A stretch of DNA of 31,705 bases from a virus. The stretch lies in IMG/VR virus record IMGVR_UViG_3300043466_001193, positions 1-31,705 of that record. One strand, written 5' to 3'. Shown piece by piece: positions 7,865 through 13,154 of this stretch (its first letter is position 1; every line of letters begins with the position of its first letter). The notes beneath the pieces are model-generated. The model saw nothing but the letters and a program-made list of their open reading frames with translations. It was not told where the DNA came from and did not search any database. Both the position numbers and the translations under genes were made by a program.

Positions 7865-8055
7865 CACACAAAAACGCACCCATCATCAAAAAGCAAGTCC
7901 AAGAGTTATTAAAGCAACTGCCTCCGATTGAGAGGTTAAATATACTAGAGCCTTTATGCGAAAAATACAGGGCTGACAGTAGAAAGGAAATAGAAAAGGA
8001 TGTAACCCAATGGAGCCGCAAGAAAGGAATACCACGAATCAAGACGGACTATTAA
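7861..8055 (+). CDS. Small helical protein of unknown function
   Basis: A 64-residue basic, mainly helical protein (PIIKKQVQELLKQLPPIERL, then a charged helix) ending IPRIKTDY. Its start overlaps the phosphoesterase stop by four bases (ATGA), the usual sign of a coupled real gene here, and its 3' end overlaps the next ORF by 46 bases. No family recognised. Its pairing with the phosphoesterase suggests a partner or DNA-associated role, but nothing in the sequence proves this. Confidence 0.65.
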   Translation: MTHKNAPIIKKQVQELLKQLPPIERLNILEPLCEKYRADSRKEIEKDVTQWSRKKGIPRIKTDY

Positions 8056-8243
8056 CCTTTGATCCAACCCCTCATGATGATATCCAGGCTTGTGCTCAAG
8101 CTATGGGTGTCATAGAGGACATGGATTTAGCCTTATTATCTGATGATGAGGCCACCATGATTAGGCATATCCGTAAGCTGGCCTTACATATTACCCATCA
8201 GGCACTTTACGAAATTTACGAAGGGGGCTGCTATGGCTCCTAA
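8010..8243 (+). CDS. Small acidic protein of unknown function
   Basis: A 77-residue acidic protein (DPTPHDDIQACAQAM, EDMDLALLSDDEATMI, then a His-rich helix HIRKLALHITHQALYEIYEGG). The ATG at 8010 is the only ATG that keeps the whole conserved-looking region, though it overlaps the previous gene by 46 bases. The 3' end overlaps the HExxH gene by 11 bases. No family recognised. The compact overlaps support a real gene in the phosphoesterase operon. Confidence 0.6.
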   Translation: MEPQERNTTNQDGLLTFDPTPHDDIQACAQAMGVIEDMDLALLSDDEATMIRHIRKLALHITHQALYEIYEGGCYGS

Positions 8244-8493
8244 GATAACTAACCCACATAAGGTAGAGCATCGTAAGTTAGGCAGAGAGCAGGCCTGGGG
8301 GATTGCATGGATGGCCGATAATAAGATTAGCATTGACCCGACTTTAACTGGATACAGATATCTGCTTTATTTACTACATGAGCACTTTCACCTAAAACAC
8401 CCTAACTGGTCAGAGACCAAAGTCCGAAAGGAGTCATCTAAGACTGCCCGATTCTTATGGCAGATGGGGTTCAGATTGGTGGAGCTGAAATAG
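8233..8493 (+). CDS. Minimal HExxH putative zinc metalloprotein
   Basis: An 86-residue protein with LLHEHFHLKHP at residues 47-57: His49-Glu50-His53 form an HExxH zinc-peptidase motif, with Glu61 or Glu67 as possible third ligand (gluzincin style). The preceding 'ISIDPTLTGYRYLLYLL' resembles the strand and helix before the active site of ImmA/IrrE- and SprT-like proteins, but the protein is much smaller than those families. It could be a protease acting on a host regulator or a non-catalytic zinc protein. It is the last rightward gene before the convergent leftward operon; its final 39 bases overlap the opposing gene. Confidence 0.65.
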   Translation: MAPKITNPHKVEHRKLGREQAWGIAWMADNKISIDPTLTGYRYLLYLLHEHFHLKHPNWSETKVRKESSKTARFLWQMGFRLVELK

Positions 8494-8754
8494 GTTGCCC
8501 AGAATATAAATGTAAAGGCATTTGTCCTTTAGTTCCTCTCTAGTGGCATTAGGCCACTTTTCTTTTGCATAGTTCCAAAGGTCTAGCTTCTCTGACTTAG
8601 GCAAGTCCTCTAGCCTTGTAAGACCCAAATAGCAGTCTAATAGACACTCATTAATAACTCGGCTAGTGGTGCCTAGATTAATCAAGGCTTCAAAGGTTGT
8701 CTCAGATTCTTTAGCAGCTTTTAGGGCTGGTTGTAGAACCTCAAAGGCAATCAT
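8455..8754 (-). CDS. Unknown helical protein, end of leftward operon
   Basis: A 99-residue helical protein starting MIAFEVLQPALKAAK and ending QLHQSEPHLP. Longer in-frame starts exist at 8772 and 8790 (up to 111 residues), but they lie deeper inside the 39-residue membrane ORF at 8741-8860; the start at 8754 overlaps it by only 14 bases. No motif or family recognised. It is the last leftward gene, and its 3' end overlaps the opposing HExxH gene by 39 bases with no terminator between. Confidence 0.6.
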   Translation of the reverse strand: MIAFEVLQPALKAAKESETTFEALINLGTTSRVINECLLDCYLGLTRLEDLPKSEKLDLWNYAKEKWPNATREELKDKCLYIYILGNLFQLHQSEPHLP

Positions 8755-8860
8755 CTTCCGTATATCGTACATAGGCGACTGCATAGCCAATGATTATGCC
8801 TGAGATAAAGGCGGTTAATACTAAGAGTCCAGATTCTATCATAGTTGTGATTTTAGCCAT
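8741..8860 (-). CDS. 39-residue single-pass membrane peptide
   Basis: This short ORF runs from ATG at 8860 to TGA at 8741-8743. It reads MAKITTMIESG, then a hydrophobic stretch (LLVLTAFISGIIIGYAVAYV), then RYTEDDCL. The membrane helix is clear, with a short polar N-terminus and an acidic tail. The start overlaps the upstream replication-type gene by 22 bases and the end overlaps the downstream gene, the compact arrangement seen for real genes here. Small early phage membrane peptides often target host envelope functions; no function can be assigned. Confidence 0.5.
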   Translation of the reverse strand: MAKITTMIESGLLVLTAFISGIIIGYAVAYVRYTEDDCL

Positions 8861-9357
8861 GTAAAGTTTCTGCCTTGCATAATCATCCAGTCAAATGTCC
8901 ATTGCACACAGGCACAACGGCACTTTTGGTTATCATCCCCATAGGCAGCTCTAAGGATATCAATATCATCCTTGCCAAATCGTTTGAGCATCTTATTTGA
9001 CTTTAGATAGTCGTACCACTTATCCATTTGGTTAAAGGGTACTTTCTCAAAGTTTAACTTATACATCATTAAGTCATAGTCTAACTTCTCTAAGTCTGTC
9101 TCTGGTACTTTAGCCTCTTGGATTGGTCTGTAACCAGTTGGGGTCTTTTGTAGGTTATGCCTATCCTTGTTATTATTAGCCCATCTAGCCAGTCTCCTAC
9201 CAAGGTCCCAGGTTGTCTCTTGCTCAAACCTCATTTTAGTATTCGACTTATTTGGCTCTGACCAATAATCGTAAAACTCTTGCTTCATTTGCTCTGTAAA
9301 GGCAAAGGGTTGTAAGTCTCTCTTAAAGTCTGCTGCTCTTGCTTCTATACTTTTCAT
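8839..9357 (-). CDS. Probable phage replication-associated protein (DUF7833-like)
   Basis: A 172-residue protein with a conserved-looking N-terminus: FAFTEQMKQEFYDYWSEPNK, then KMRFEQETTWDLGRRLARW. This 'FY.YW.EP....KMRFE...TWD...RL..W' pattern is one I associate with Bacteroidota phage and mobile-element replication proteins (replisome-organiser C-terminal or DUF7833 type); this is from memory, not a search. The C-terminal half has CRCACVQW, a possible metal site (three Cys within five residues). It is the first gene after the structured intergenic stretch and may act with the DnaA-like protein at a nearby origin. Confidence 0.55.
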   Translation of the reverse strand: MKSIEARAADFKRDLQPFAFTEQMKQEFYDYWSEPNKSNTKMRFEQETTWDLGRRLARWANNNKDRHNLQKTPTGYRPIQEAKVPETDLEKLDYDLMMYKLNFEKVPFNQMDKWYDYLKSNKMLKRFGKDDIDILRAAYGDDNQKCRCACVQWTFDWMIMQGRNFTWLKSQL

Positions 9358-9688
9358 AGATTATTTACTTAAACGAAAAGACATAATATACCCTATAAGG
9401 GTGTTATTCCTTTTTTTATTTTAATAATTCATTTCAGTATTGTAGTCGTTCGGATTATGCCAATCCTATCGCAATCTTAATGAACCCACAATCGGGCGGA
9501 CCCCCTGTATTATCTGCACCACTTTGGCAAGATGCAGTCGGACACTCTCTCTTTAATCACTAAGCCAATACCTTATAGAACTATTATTTTTGCAACTATC
9601 GGGGACAATCTCAGCTCTATTTGAACCTACCAACCCGACTTCTGGACCACTATCTACCTACAAGGCCATCATGGTCGTTAATGTTGCT
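9358..9688 (-). other. Structured non-coding region; candidate origin or leader
   Basis: About 330 bases without a credible gene, between the 98-nt RNA unit and the replication-type gene. It holds several foldbacks: ACCCT-ATA-AGGGT at 9390-9402, GGATT-ATGCC-AATCC at 9452-9466, CTGCA/TGCAG arms at 9514-9518 and 9533-9537 enclosing CCA-CTT-TGG, and a near-palindrome GGCCAT-C-ATGGTC at 9664-9676. A homopolymer-rich A/T tract lies at 9411-9428. No leftward TAnnTTTG is visible, so the downstream gene probably depends on readthrough from upstream. Lying next to a DnaA domain IV gene, it is the best origin candidate in the genome; a long structured 5' UTR is the alternative. Confidence 0.5.
9390..9402. 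promoter_or_regulatory. Inverted repeat, possible operator
   Basis: ACCCT-ATA-AGGGT, a perfect 5-base inverted repeat with a 3-base centre, 33 bases upstream of the leftward replication-type gene. The position suits a protein-binding site; the HTH or DnaA-like proteins nearby are possible ligands. No second copy was noticed. Confidence 0.35.
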
Positions 9689-9739
9689 AAATAAAAAACC
9701 CACTGAGGATTGGCAGAGACAGCCGCACCCCAATGGGTT
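9689..9739 (-). terminator. Intrinsic terminator or attenuator of the leftward transcript
   Basis: The arms 9728-9739 and 9697-9708 pair over 12 bp when read on the minus strand, with two G-U wobbles that would be C-A mismatches on the plus strand, so the RNA is leftward. A small GGC/GCC stem sits inside the loop. The stem is followed by six U, A, three U. It ends the short transcript started by the promoter at 9792-9823 and may attenuate the genes beyond. Confidence 0.8.
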
Positions 9740-9787
9740 AGTAAATCTTTATAAAAACAAAGCAGCATAAGCTGGTCTCTCTTTGTT
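9690..9787 (-). ncRNA. Candidate 98-nt structured phage small RNA
   Basis: A transcript starting at the expected start of the upstream promoter (about 9785-9787) would open directly with a hairpin. AACAAAG pairs with CTTTGTT (plus coordinates 9781-9787 and 9756-9762), and an inner CAGC-UUAU-GCUG stem sits at 9763-9774. A 6-base bulge AGAGAC lies at 9775-9780. After a 16-base linker comes the terminator hairpin, whose loop contains GUCUCU (9715-9720), an exact complement of the bulge, so a kissing or pseudoknot contact can form. There is no ORF inside. It may be an independent small RNA, or an attenuating leader for the genes downstream. I cannot match it to a named family. Confidence 0.6.
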
Positions 9788-9791
9788 AATA

Positions 9792-9823
9792 CAAATATAC
9801 GAAAAAAATATCAAACTGCCAAA
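9792..9823 (-). promoter_or_regulatory. Strong Bacteroidota-type promoter, leftward
   Basis: Read on the minus strand: TTTG (9820-9823), a spacer of exactly 20 bases, then TATATTTG (9792-9799). This is a full match to the Bacteroidota -33/-7 consensus and the best promoter in the window. The -33 element lies in the last codons of the DnaA-like gene. Transcription should begin near 9785-9787, at the first base of the hairpin RNA. Confidence 0.8.
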
Positions 9824-10236
9824 TTTATTTTGCCTAAATGGTCTAAAAATAGTATTTCCTTATAAGATTTGACTCTGGTCATCCGCATAGAAATCTCCAA
9901 ATCAGAGGCTAAGTCTATGACTTTCAAATAATAAGGAAAGAATCTGGGGTCCTCGGTCTGGATGTAAAACTCAATCTTTGATCTATAAATACTCATGGTA
10001 GAGTGGTCCTTATATCCGACTAAAGGGGCTATCTCGGTAAGTCTTAAAGGGCAGTGGCGGTAGATAAAGTAGGATAAGGCCATACGAATTTCAGAGAGCC
10101 TAATTACCTCTCCTTTGTCATTTTTGATAACCTTCCAGTGATTCCTTCGCTTTATCTCTTGTAGCTGCTCTAAGGTTATACCATAGTAATCACAGACTGC
10201 TTGTACTAAGTTAAAGGCTTGTTCTTTTGTGTTCAT
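9811..10236 (-). CDS. Stand-alone DnaA domain IV-like protein, putative replication initiator
   Basis: A 141-residue protein whose core, about residues 48-88, resembles the DNA-binding domain IV of DnaA: 'RMALSYFIYRHCPLRLTEIA' then GYKDHSTMSIYRSKI, with the DHST signature at 77-80 corresponding to DnaA's DHTTV. The N-terminal helix (EQAFNLVQAVCDYYGI) fits the start of that domain. No AAA+ ATPase region is present, so it can bind DNA but not unwind it. I infer an origin-marking or competitor protein that directs host replication machinery. It overlaps the HTH gene by four bases and lies just before the hairpin RNA and structured intergenic region. Confidence 0.78.
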   Translation of the reverse strand: MNTKEQAFNLVQAVCDYYGITLEQLQEIKRRNHWKVIKNDKGEVIRLSEIRMALSYFIYRHCPLRLTEIAPLVGYKDHSTMSIYRSKIEFYIQTEDPRFFPYYLKVIDLASDLEISMRMTRVKSYKEILFLDHLGKINLAV

Positions 10237-10427
10237 TTACTAAGTTTATAGGCTGCAAAAGTCTTGTTGTCTTTAGTGATGTAATTAGTCCAGATAGTAT
10301 GCCCCTGACTTCTTAGATCAGAGATTCTGGCAGCTAATCTAAAGCAGCCGAACTTTTTTAAGGCATCTAATGGTGTTAAAGATTTACCAGTCTTTAGGTA
10401 AATGAGGATGCGTTGTGCCTGTGTCAT
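10233..10427 (-). CDS. Small winged-helix/HTH protein (HTH_39-like)
   Basis: A 64-residue protein: MTQAQRILIYLKTGKSLTP, then LDALKKFGCFRLAARISDLRSQGH, then a wing-like ITKDNKTFAAYKLSK. The pattern of a start helix, 'SLTPLDAL..FGCFRLAARI.DLR..GH' and a terminal beta wing matches the short winged-helix domain known from many phages (Pfam HTH_39 type). Both ends overlap neighbours by four bases. DNA binding is probable; whether it regulates the early promoters or assists the DnaA-like protein cannot be told. Confidence 0.75.
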   Translation of the reverse strand: MTQAQRILIYLKTGKSLTPLDALKKFGCFRLAARISDLRSQGHTIWTNYITKDNKTFAAYKLSK

Positions 10428-10645
10428 CGGTGTTGTTTTAAAGGGTTATAAAGATGGGTTAATTTCTCATAGGTAAAGTCAAATCCATGTCTTTGTAGCT
10501 TATCACATACCCAAGCAAAGTCCTCCTCTGTGTGGTGGATAGCATGCTGTGGGAATATGGTGGTTCTGATTGTGGGGTTGGTTTTACTTAGTATTCCTAT
10601 AAACTGATTGCCCCACTTAAAACGGTAGGTTGTTACTACTTCCAT
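10424..10645 (-). CDS. Small conserved-looking protein of unknown function
   Basis: A 73-residue protein from ATG 10645: MEVVTTYRFKWGNQFIGILSK at the N-terminus, then a TIFPQHAIHHTEEDFAWVCD region and a helix ending LYNPLKQHR. The frame stays open upstream to 10756, but that extension is only the out-of-frame reading of the NinG gene, so I use the internal ATG, leaving a 29-base overlap. It overlaps the HTH gene by four bases. Function unknown. Confidence 0.65.
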   Translation of the reverse strand: MEVVTTYRFKWGNQFIGILSKTNPTIRTTIFPQHAIHHTEEDFAWVCDKLQRHGFDFTYEKLTHLYNPLKQHR

Positions 10646-11045
10646 TTGATTTAGATTTAGTAGAATATTGGGTAATGATGTCCTCCAATTCTGATCTATC
10701 CCATTTATGGACTCTATTGCGGTTATCTTCAAGCCATTGGACCCTCTTTTTGCCAATCTTTAAGGTCAGGTGCTTTTTGTAGCCTATCAAATGAAACTCA
10801 TCAAATCCGTTACACCTTTGACATTCGCCATTGACATTGTCCTCATGAAACCTGAGAAAAGACCCTCCCTTGACTGGCACGTAGTGCCCAGCATTCATAG
10901 ACTCAATTGGCAAAGTCTTAAAACATGAGATGCAAGTAAAGTAACCATCTTTAGAGTCTCTATTCCTAATCCAAGTATTAAAGACCTTCTGGGCTTTCTC
11001 GGTCAATTTGGGTAGAGTTACTGCTCTCTTTGCTTTTTTTCTCAT
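10617..11045 (-). CDS. ninG: NinG/Rap-like recombination nuclease
   Basis: A 142-residue protein matching lambda NinG (Rap), a structure-specific nuclease that helps resolve recombination intermediates. Visible features are a basic N-terminus, FNTWIRNRD, a zinc-site pair C38-x2-C41 and C75-x2-C78, and the conserved 'MNAGHYVPVKGGSFLRFHED' followed by NVNGECQRCNG. His54 in AGHY is a likely ligand or catalytic residue. The C-terminus ends SSNNLPF, resembling the tip of an SSB tail. It overlaps the upstream gene by four bases, in a block with a probable annealing protein and an SSB-like protein. Confidence 0.88.
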   Translation of the reverse strand: MRKKAKRAVTLPKLTEKAQKVFNTWIRNRDSKDGYFTCISCFKTLPIESMNAGHYVPVKGGSFLRFHEDNVNGECQRCNGFDEFHLIGYKKHLTLKIGKKRVQWLEDNRNRVHKWDRSELEDIITQYSTKSKSNGSSNNLPF

Positions 11046-11377
11046 AAGTTAAGTTCGGCTTTCTTATAGCTTACAATAGACCTAATAGCATCCAACTGAT
11101 GGGTAGCAGAAGCATTGATCCTATCAGCCCAGTTAACTAAGTAGTTAATCTCTTTAGCATTGGAGCTAACGAACTTAGTAATTAGGGATGGGCTGAGCTT
11201 TTTATCTAATCCATCCTCCATAGCTTGTAGGAGTCCAGCATTGATTAAGCCATCTTGCTGAAATTTAGCCTCTGCCAATAGCTGACCAGACTTGGCAACC
11301 ATTATCATTAAAAACTCTATCCTCTCTAAAAGCTCGGCTGGCTCTTGACCAACCGGGCTTTCAAGATAGGCTTGCAT
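11042..11377 (-). CDS. Helical protein of unknown function in recombination block
   Basis: A 111-residue, largely helical protein beginning MQAYLESPVGQEPAELLERI and ending SYKKAELNL. I chose ATG 11377 because it comes one base after the upstream stop (TAA-A-ATG); in-frame starts at 11407 (121 residues) and 11437 are possible but overlap the SSB-like gene. It overlaps ninG by four bases. The regular helices suggest a scaffold or adaptor; no family is recognised. Confidence 0.65.
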   Translation of the reverse strand: MQAYLESPVGQEPAELLERIEFLMIMVAKSGQLLAEAKFQQDGLINAGLLQAMEDGLDKKLSPSLITKFVSSNAKEINYLVNWADRINASATHQLDAIRSIVSYKKAELNL

Positions 11378-11378
11378 T

Positions 11379-11636
11379 TTACCAAGGGAGGTCTTTATCG
11401 TTGTCATTCTTAGGTTTGTAAGTGTCAACAGATACATTCAGTCCAGTGCCATCTTTTCTCTCTAGCAAGGTCAGCCTAAGCTGCTTAATGCCTTTGTAGT
11501 CATTTAGAAGGTCTGGGTTAGCCTTTAGCCAATCAAATAGCTCACTAGGAGTGATAATGATTTGACCTTTTACAAAACTTGGTGCATTTTCTTTGGGTCC
11601 AAATACTCGGACACCTTTTGGGTAGATTGTCATCAT
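11379..11636 (-). CDS. SSB-tail-bearing protein, possible phage SSB analogue
   Basis: An 85-residue protein with alternating beta segments (YPKGVRVFGP, FVKGQIIITP, IKQLRLTLLER, LNVSVDTYKP) around one helix, followed by an acidic tail KNDNDKDLPW. Tails of the D-D-x-(I/L)-P-F kind are the protein-interaction tips of single-stranded DNA-binding proteins; here the last residue is Trp instead of Phe. Strand order and tail suggest a small OB-like ssDNA-binding protein, which would fit between the probable annealing protein and NinG. It is shorter than normal SSB (over 100 residues) and I have no family match. Confidence 0.5.
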   Translation of the reverse strand: MMTIYPKGVRVFGPKENAPSFVKGQIIITPSELFDWLKANPDLLNDYKGIKQLRLTLLERKDGTGLNVSVDTYKPKNDNDKDLPW

Positions 11637-12103
11637 TTTAGATTTACGGTTATAGATGTTGTTGATGTCTTAACTGGGGGATAAAGGACAATGACCTCAT
11701 CCTCTATCAAAAGCTCTGTGCCGGGCTGTACTGCTTTTAGAAAGGCTTGTCGATCCTTAACTTTCTTTTCTAATTCTGCCAGCTCCTCTGCCAATCTGTT
11801 ATAGATAGGGTCTCCGCAATTAGAGTAGTCATATTTGACCCCCATCTCTTTGACCTCAAACTTGGCATTGTAATGCTCAAAGGACTTGCCATACTTAGCA
11901 GCCTCATCCAAGGCCATGTCTTTATATTCTGGGTGGCTAGTTAATTGTTTTATAAAATCCTCCATACATTTCACTTGTAAATGCACCTTTAAGGGATCAG
12001 AATGCCCCTCTTTTAGACCTAATATTATACTATCTACAAATACTTGTCTGTCTGCTTTGGTGGTCTCAAATAGACTCAAAAAACTTGTTGCAGGTACTTT
12101 CAT
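11633..12103 (-). CDS. Coiled-coil phage protein of unknown function, next to recombination gene
   Basis: A 156-residue protein. The N-terminus MKVPATSFLSLFETTKADRQ leads into helices; residues ~90-125 form a coiled coil (YNRLAEELAELEKKVKDRQAF), and the end is beta-like (ELLIEDEVIVLYPPV, then SITVNLK). It overlaps both neighbours by four bases, so it is translated with the recombination protein upstream and the SSB-like protein downstream. Proteins of this plan recur beside recombination genes in phages, but I recall no assigned function. Confidence 0.65.
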   Translation of the reverse strand: MKVPATSFLSLFETTKADRQVFVDSIILGLKEGHSDPLKVHLQVKCMEDFIKQLTSHPEYKDMALDEAAKYGKSFEHYNAKFEVKEMGVKYDYSNCGDPIYNRLAEELAELEKKVKDRQAFLKAVQPGTELLIEDEVIVLYPPVKTSTTSITVNLK

Positions 12104-12783
12104 TTTACTGACTTTTTAAGATGTTTATTTATGTCTTTTTGTGATGGGTTGACTATCTGATCTATGGGCTTTTTACGAGCCTCTAATCGATAAAGGATTT
12201 TCTGGTAGGTCTTATAGTCATTGCAAGAATTGATAGCATCGGTAGCCATTTGTGCCTCTGAATCGGTCATGTCTGTTTGCCCGATAAGAGCAAGCAGTAA
12301 CAGCTTCTCCTCTTGAGTTGGTGCATCCTCTATTGGTTTACTAAAGTCCATCTCCTCGGCAGGTGTAGCCTCAAAGCCAGCAGCCTTCATAAGCCAAGAG
12401 ATTAGGTTCCTAAAAGCCTTGCCGGTAGCTCTTGTCTGAGCCATAGATAGGATGGCATACTCATCCCATTGCCTCTTATTGCCCTCTTTGTTAGAGCAGA
12501 TAGCCACTCCCTTAGAGATGACTTCATGCGTGCCCCATTTACAAATACTAACCTCTGCTAAGTATTTAACTTCGGTTTCGGTAGAGTGATTAGAGATGTA
12601 ATTAAGCTGGGGGTAAAGACCGAGCTGGGCTCCAGCCCACTGCCAAGACTCGACTAAGGGATATTCTTTGCCCTTAATGTTAACAGTAAGTTTTTGCTCT
12701 TTTACAAATCTTTTAAGTTCGGAGGCTAATTGCAGCGACTGGGCTGGCTTAGCCAAATCATAGATAATTAAATCGGTTGACAT
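12100..12783 (-). CDS. Putative single-strand annealing/recombination protein
   Basis: A 227-residue protein. Its core 'GKEYPLVESWQWAGAQLGLY' followed by a strand-rich middle and SMAQTRATGKAFRNLISWLM resembles the layout of Rad52/ERF-type phage annealing proteins, where an aromatic G-rich segment precedes an (A/S)xTRAxxxAxR helix. Residues ~140-215 are a charged helical tail. It is preceded by a short gap and followed by the coiled-coil protein, an SSB-like protein and NinG, a typical recombination block. No exonuclease partner is visible. The assignment is by motif memory and context. Confidence 0.55.
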   Translation of the reverse strand: MSTDLIIYDLAKPAQSLQLASELKRFVKEQKLTVNIKGKEYPLVESWQWAGAQLGLYPQLNYISNHSTETEVKYLAEVSICKWGTHEVISKGVAICSNKEGNKRQWDEYAILSMAQTRATGKAFRNLISWLMKAAGFEATPAEEMDFSKPIEDAPTQEEKLLLLALIGQTDMTDSEAQMATDAINSCNDYKTYQKILYRLEARKKPIDQIVNPSQKDINKHLKKSVK

Positions 12784-12802
12784 GATGTGGTTTTTTATAA
12801 AG

Positions 12803-13084
12803 TTAAATCGTTTCTGATAACATTGAGCCTAATCCATTAGGATTTTCTTCATTCTTATTAACGAACAAAGGGAGAGGGAACTTGCGTTCAAACTCCTTAG
12901 CTGGTATTTTCTCATCATCTACAATGTAGTAAGCATTGCCATCTGGTTCGATACGGAAAGGAGTAAACTGTCTGATATACTTATTGCGGACATACTCTGC
13001 TGCTGTCATTCTAAAATAATTGTGTACTGCTGTGATCCATTCGTTGTAATCACGCATTGGGTGTGTGGGATAAGTGGTTTTCAT
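12803..13084 (-). CDS. Unknown early protein
   Basis: A 93-residue protein: N-terminal helix with Tyr and Trp (MRDYNEWITAVHNYFRMTAAEYVRNKY as two helices), a small beta hairpin (AYYIVDDEKIPAKEF) and a polar tail. The start at 13084 lies 20 bases beyond an intrinsic terminator hairpin, so expression would need readthrough. A second in-frame ATG gives a protein nine residues shorter. No family recognised. Confidence 0.6.
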   Translation of the reverse strand: MKTTYPTHPMRDYNEWITAVHNYFRMTAAEYVRNKYIRQFTPFRIEPDGNAYYIVDDEKIPAKEFERKFPLPLFVNKNEENPNGLGSMLSETI

Positions 13085-13103
13085 GTGGTGAATTTAAGGG
13101 TAG

Positions 13104-13136
13104 TAAAAAAATGCCCCCAATGTAGAAACATCGGGG
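13104..13136 (-). terminator. Intrinsic terminator within the leftward early operon
   Basis: On the minus strand, CCCCGATGT (13128-13136) pairs with ACATTGGGG (13115-13123) around a 4-base loop, nine pairs with one G-U wobble; the plus strand would have an A-C mismatch. A run of seven U follows after GCA. It separates the first two early genes from the recombination/replication genes and points to attenuation or antitermination. Confidence 0.75.
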
Positions 13137-13154
13137 TTAACCTATTGCTTGCCA

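Noticed and set aside
9480-9563. 27-codon plus-strand ORF (MNPQSGGPPVLSAPLW and on)
   Set aside because: It runs against the leftward block, has no promoter at a fitting distance and no domain; the bases are better explained by foldbacks in the structured intergenic region.
9585-9592. Plus-strand TATTTTTG as a promoter
   Set aside because: No -33 TTTG or TTG at 19-21 bases and it would fire into the opposing early genes.
9610-9650. tRNA-like GGTTCAAAT on the minus strand
   Set aside because: The bases around the loop do not form a T stem, and no acceptor or anticodon arms can be drawn.
10646-10756. Longer start of the small leftward protein ending at 10424
   Set aside because: The extension is the out-of-frame reading of the NinG gene; the internal ATG at 10645 gives a normal short overlap.
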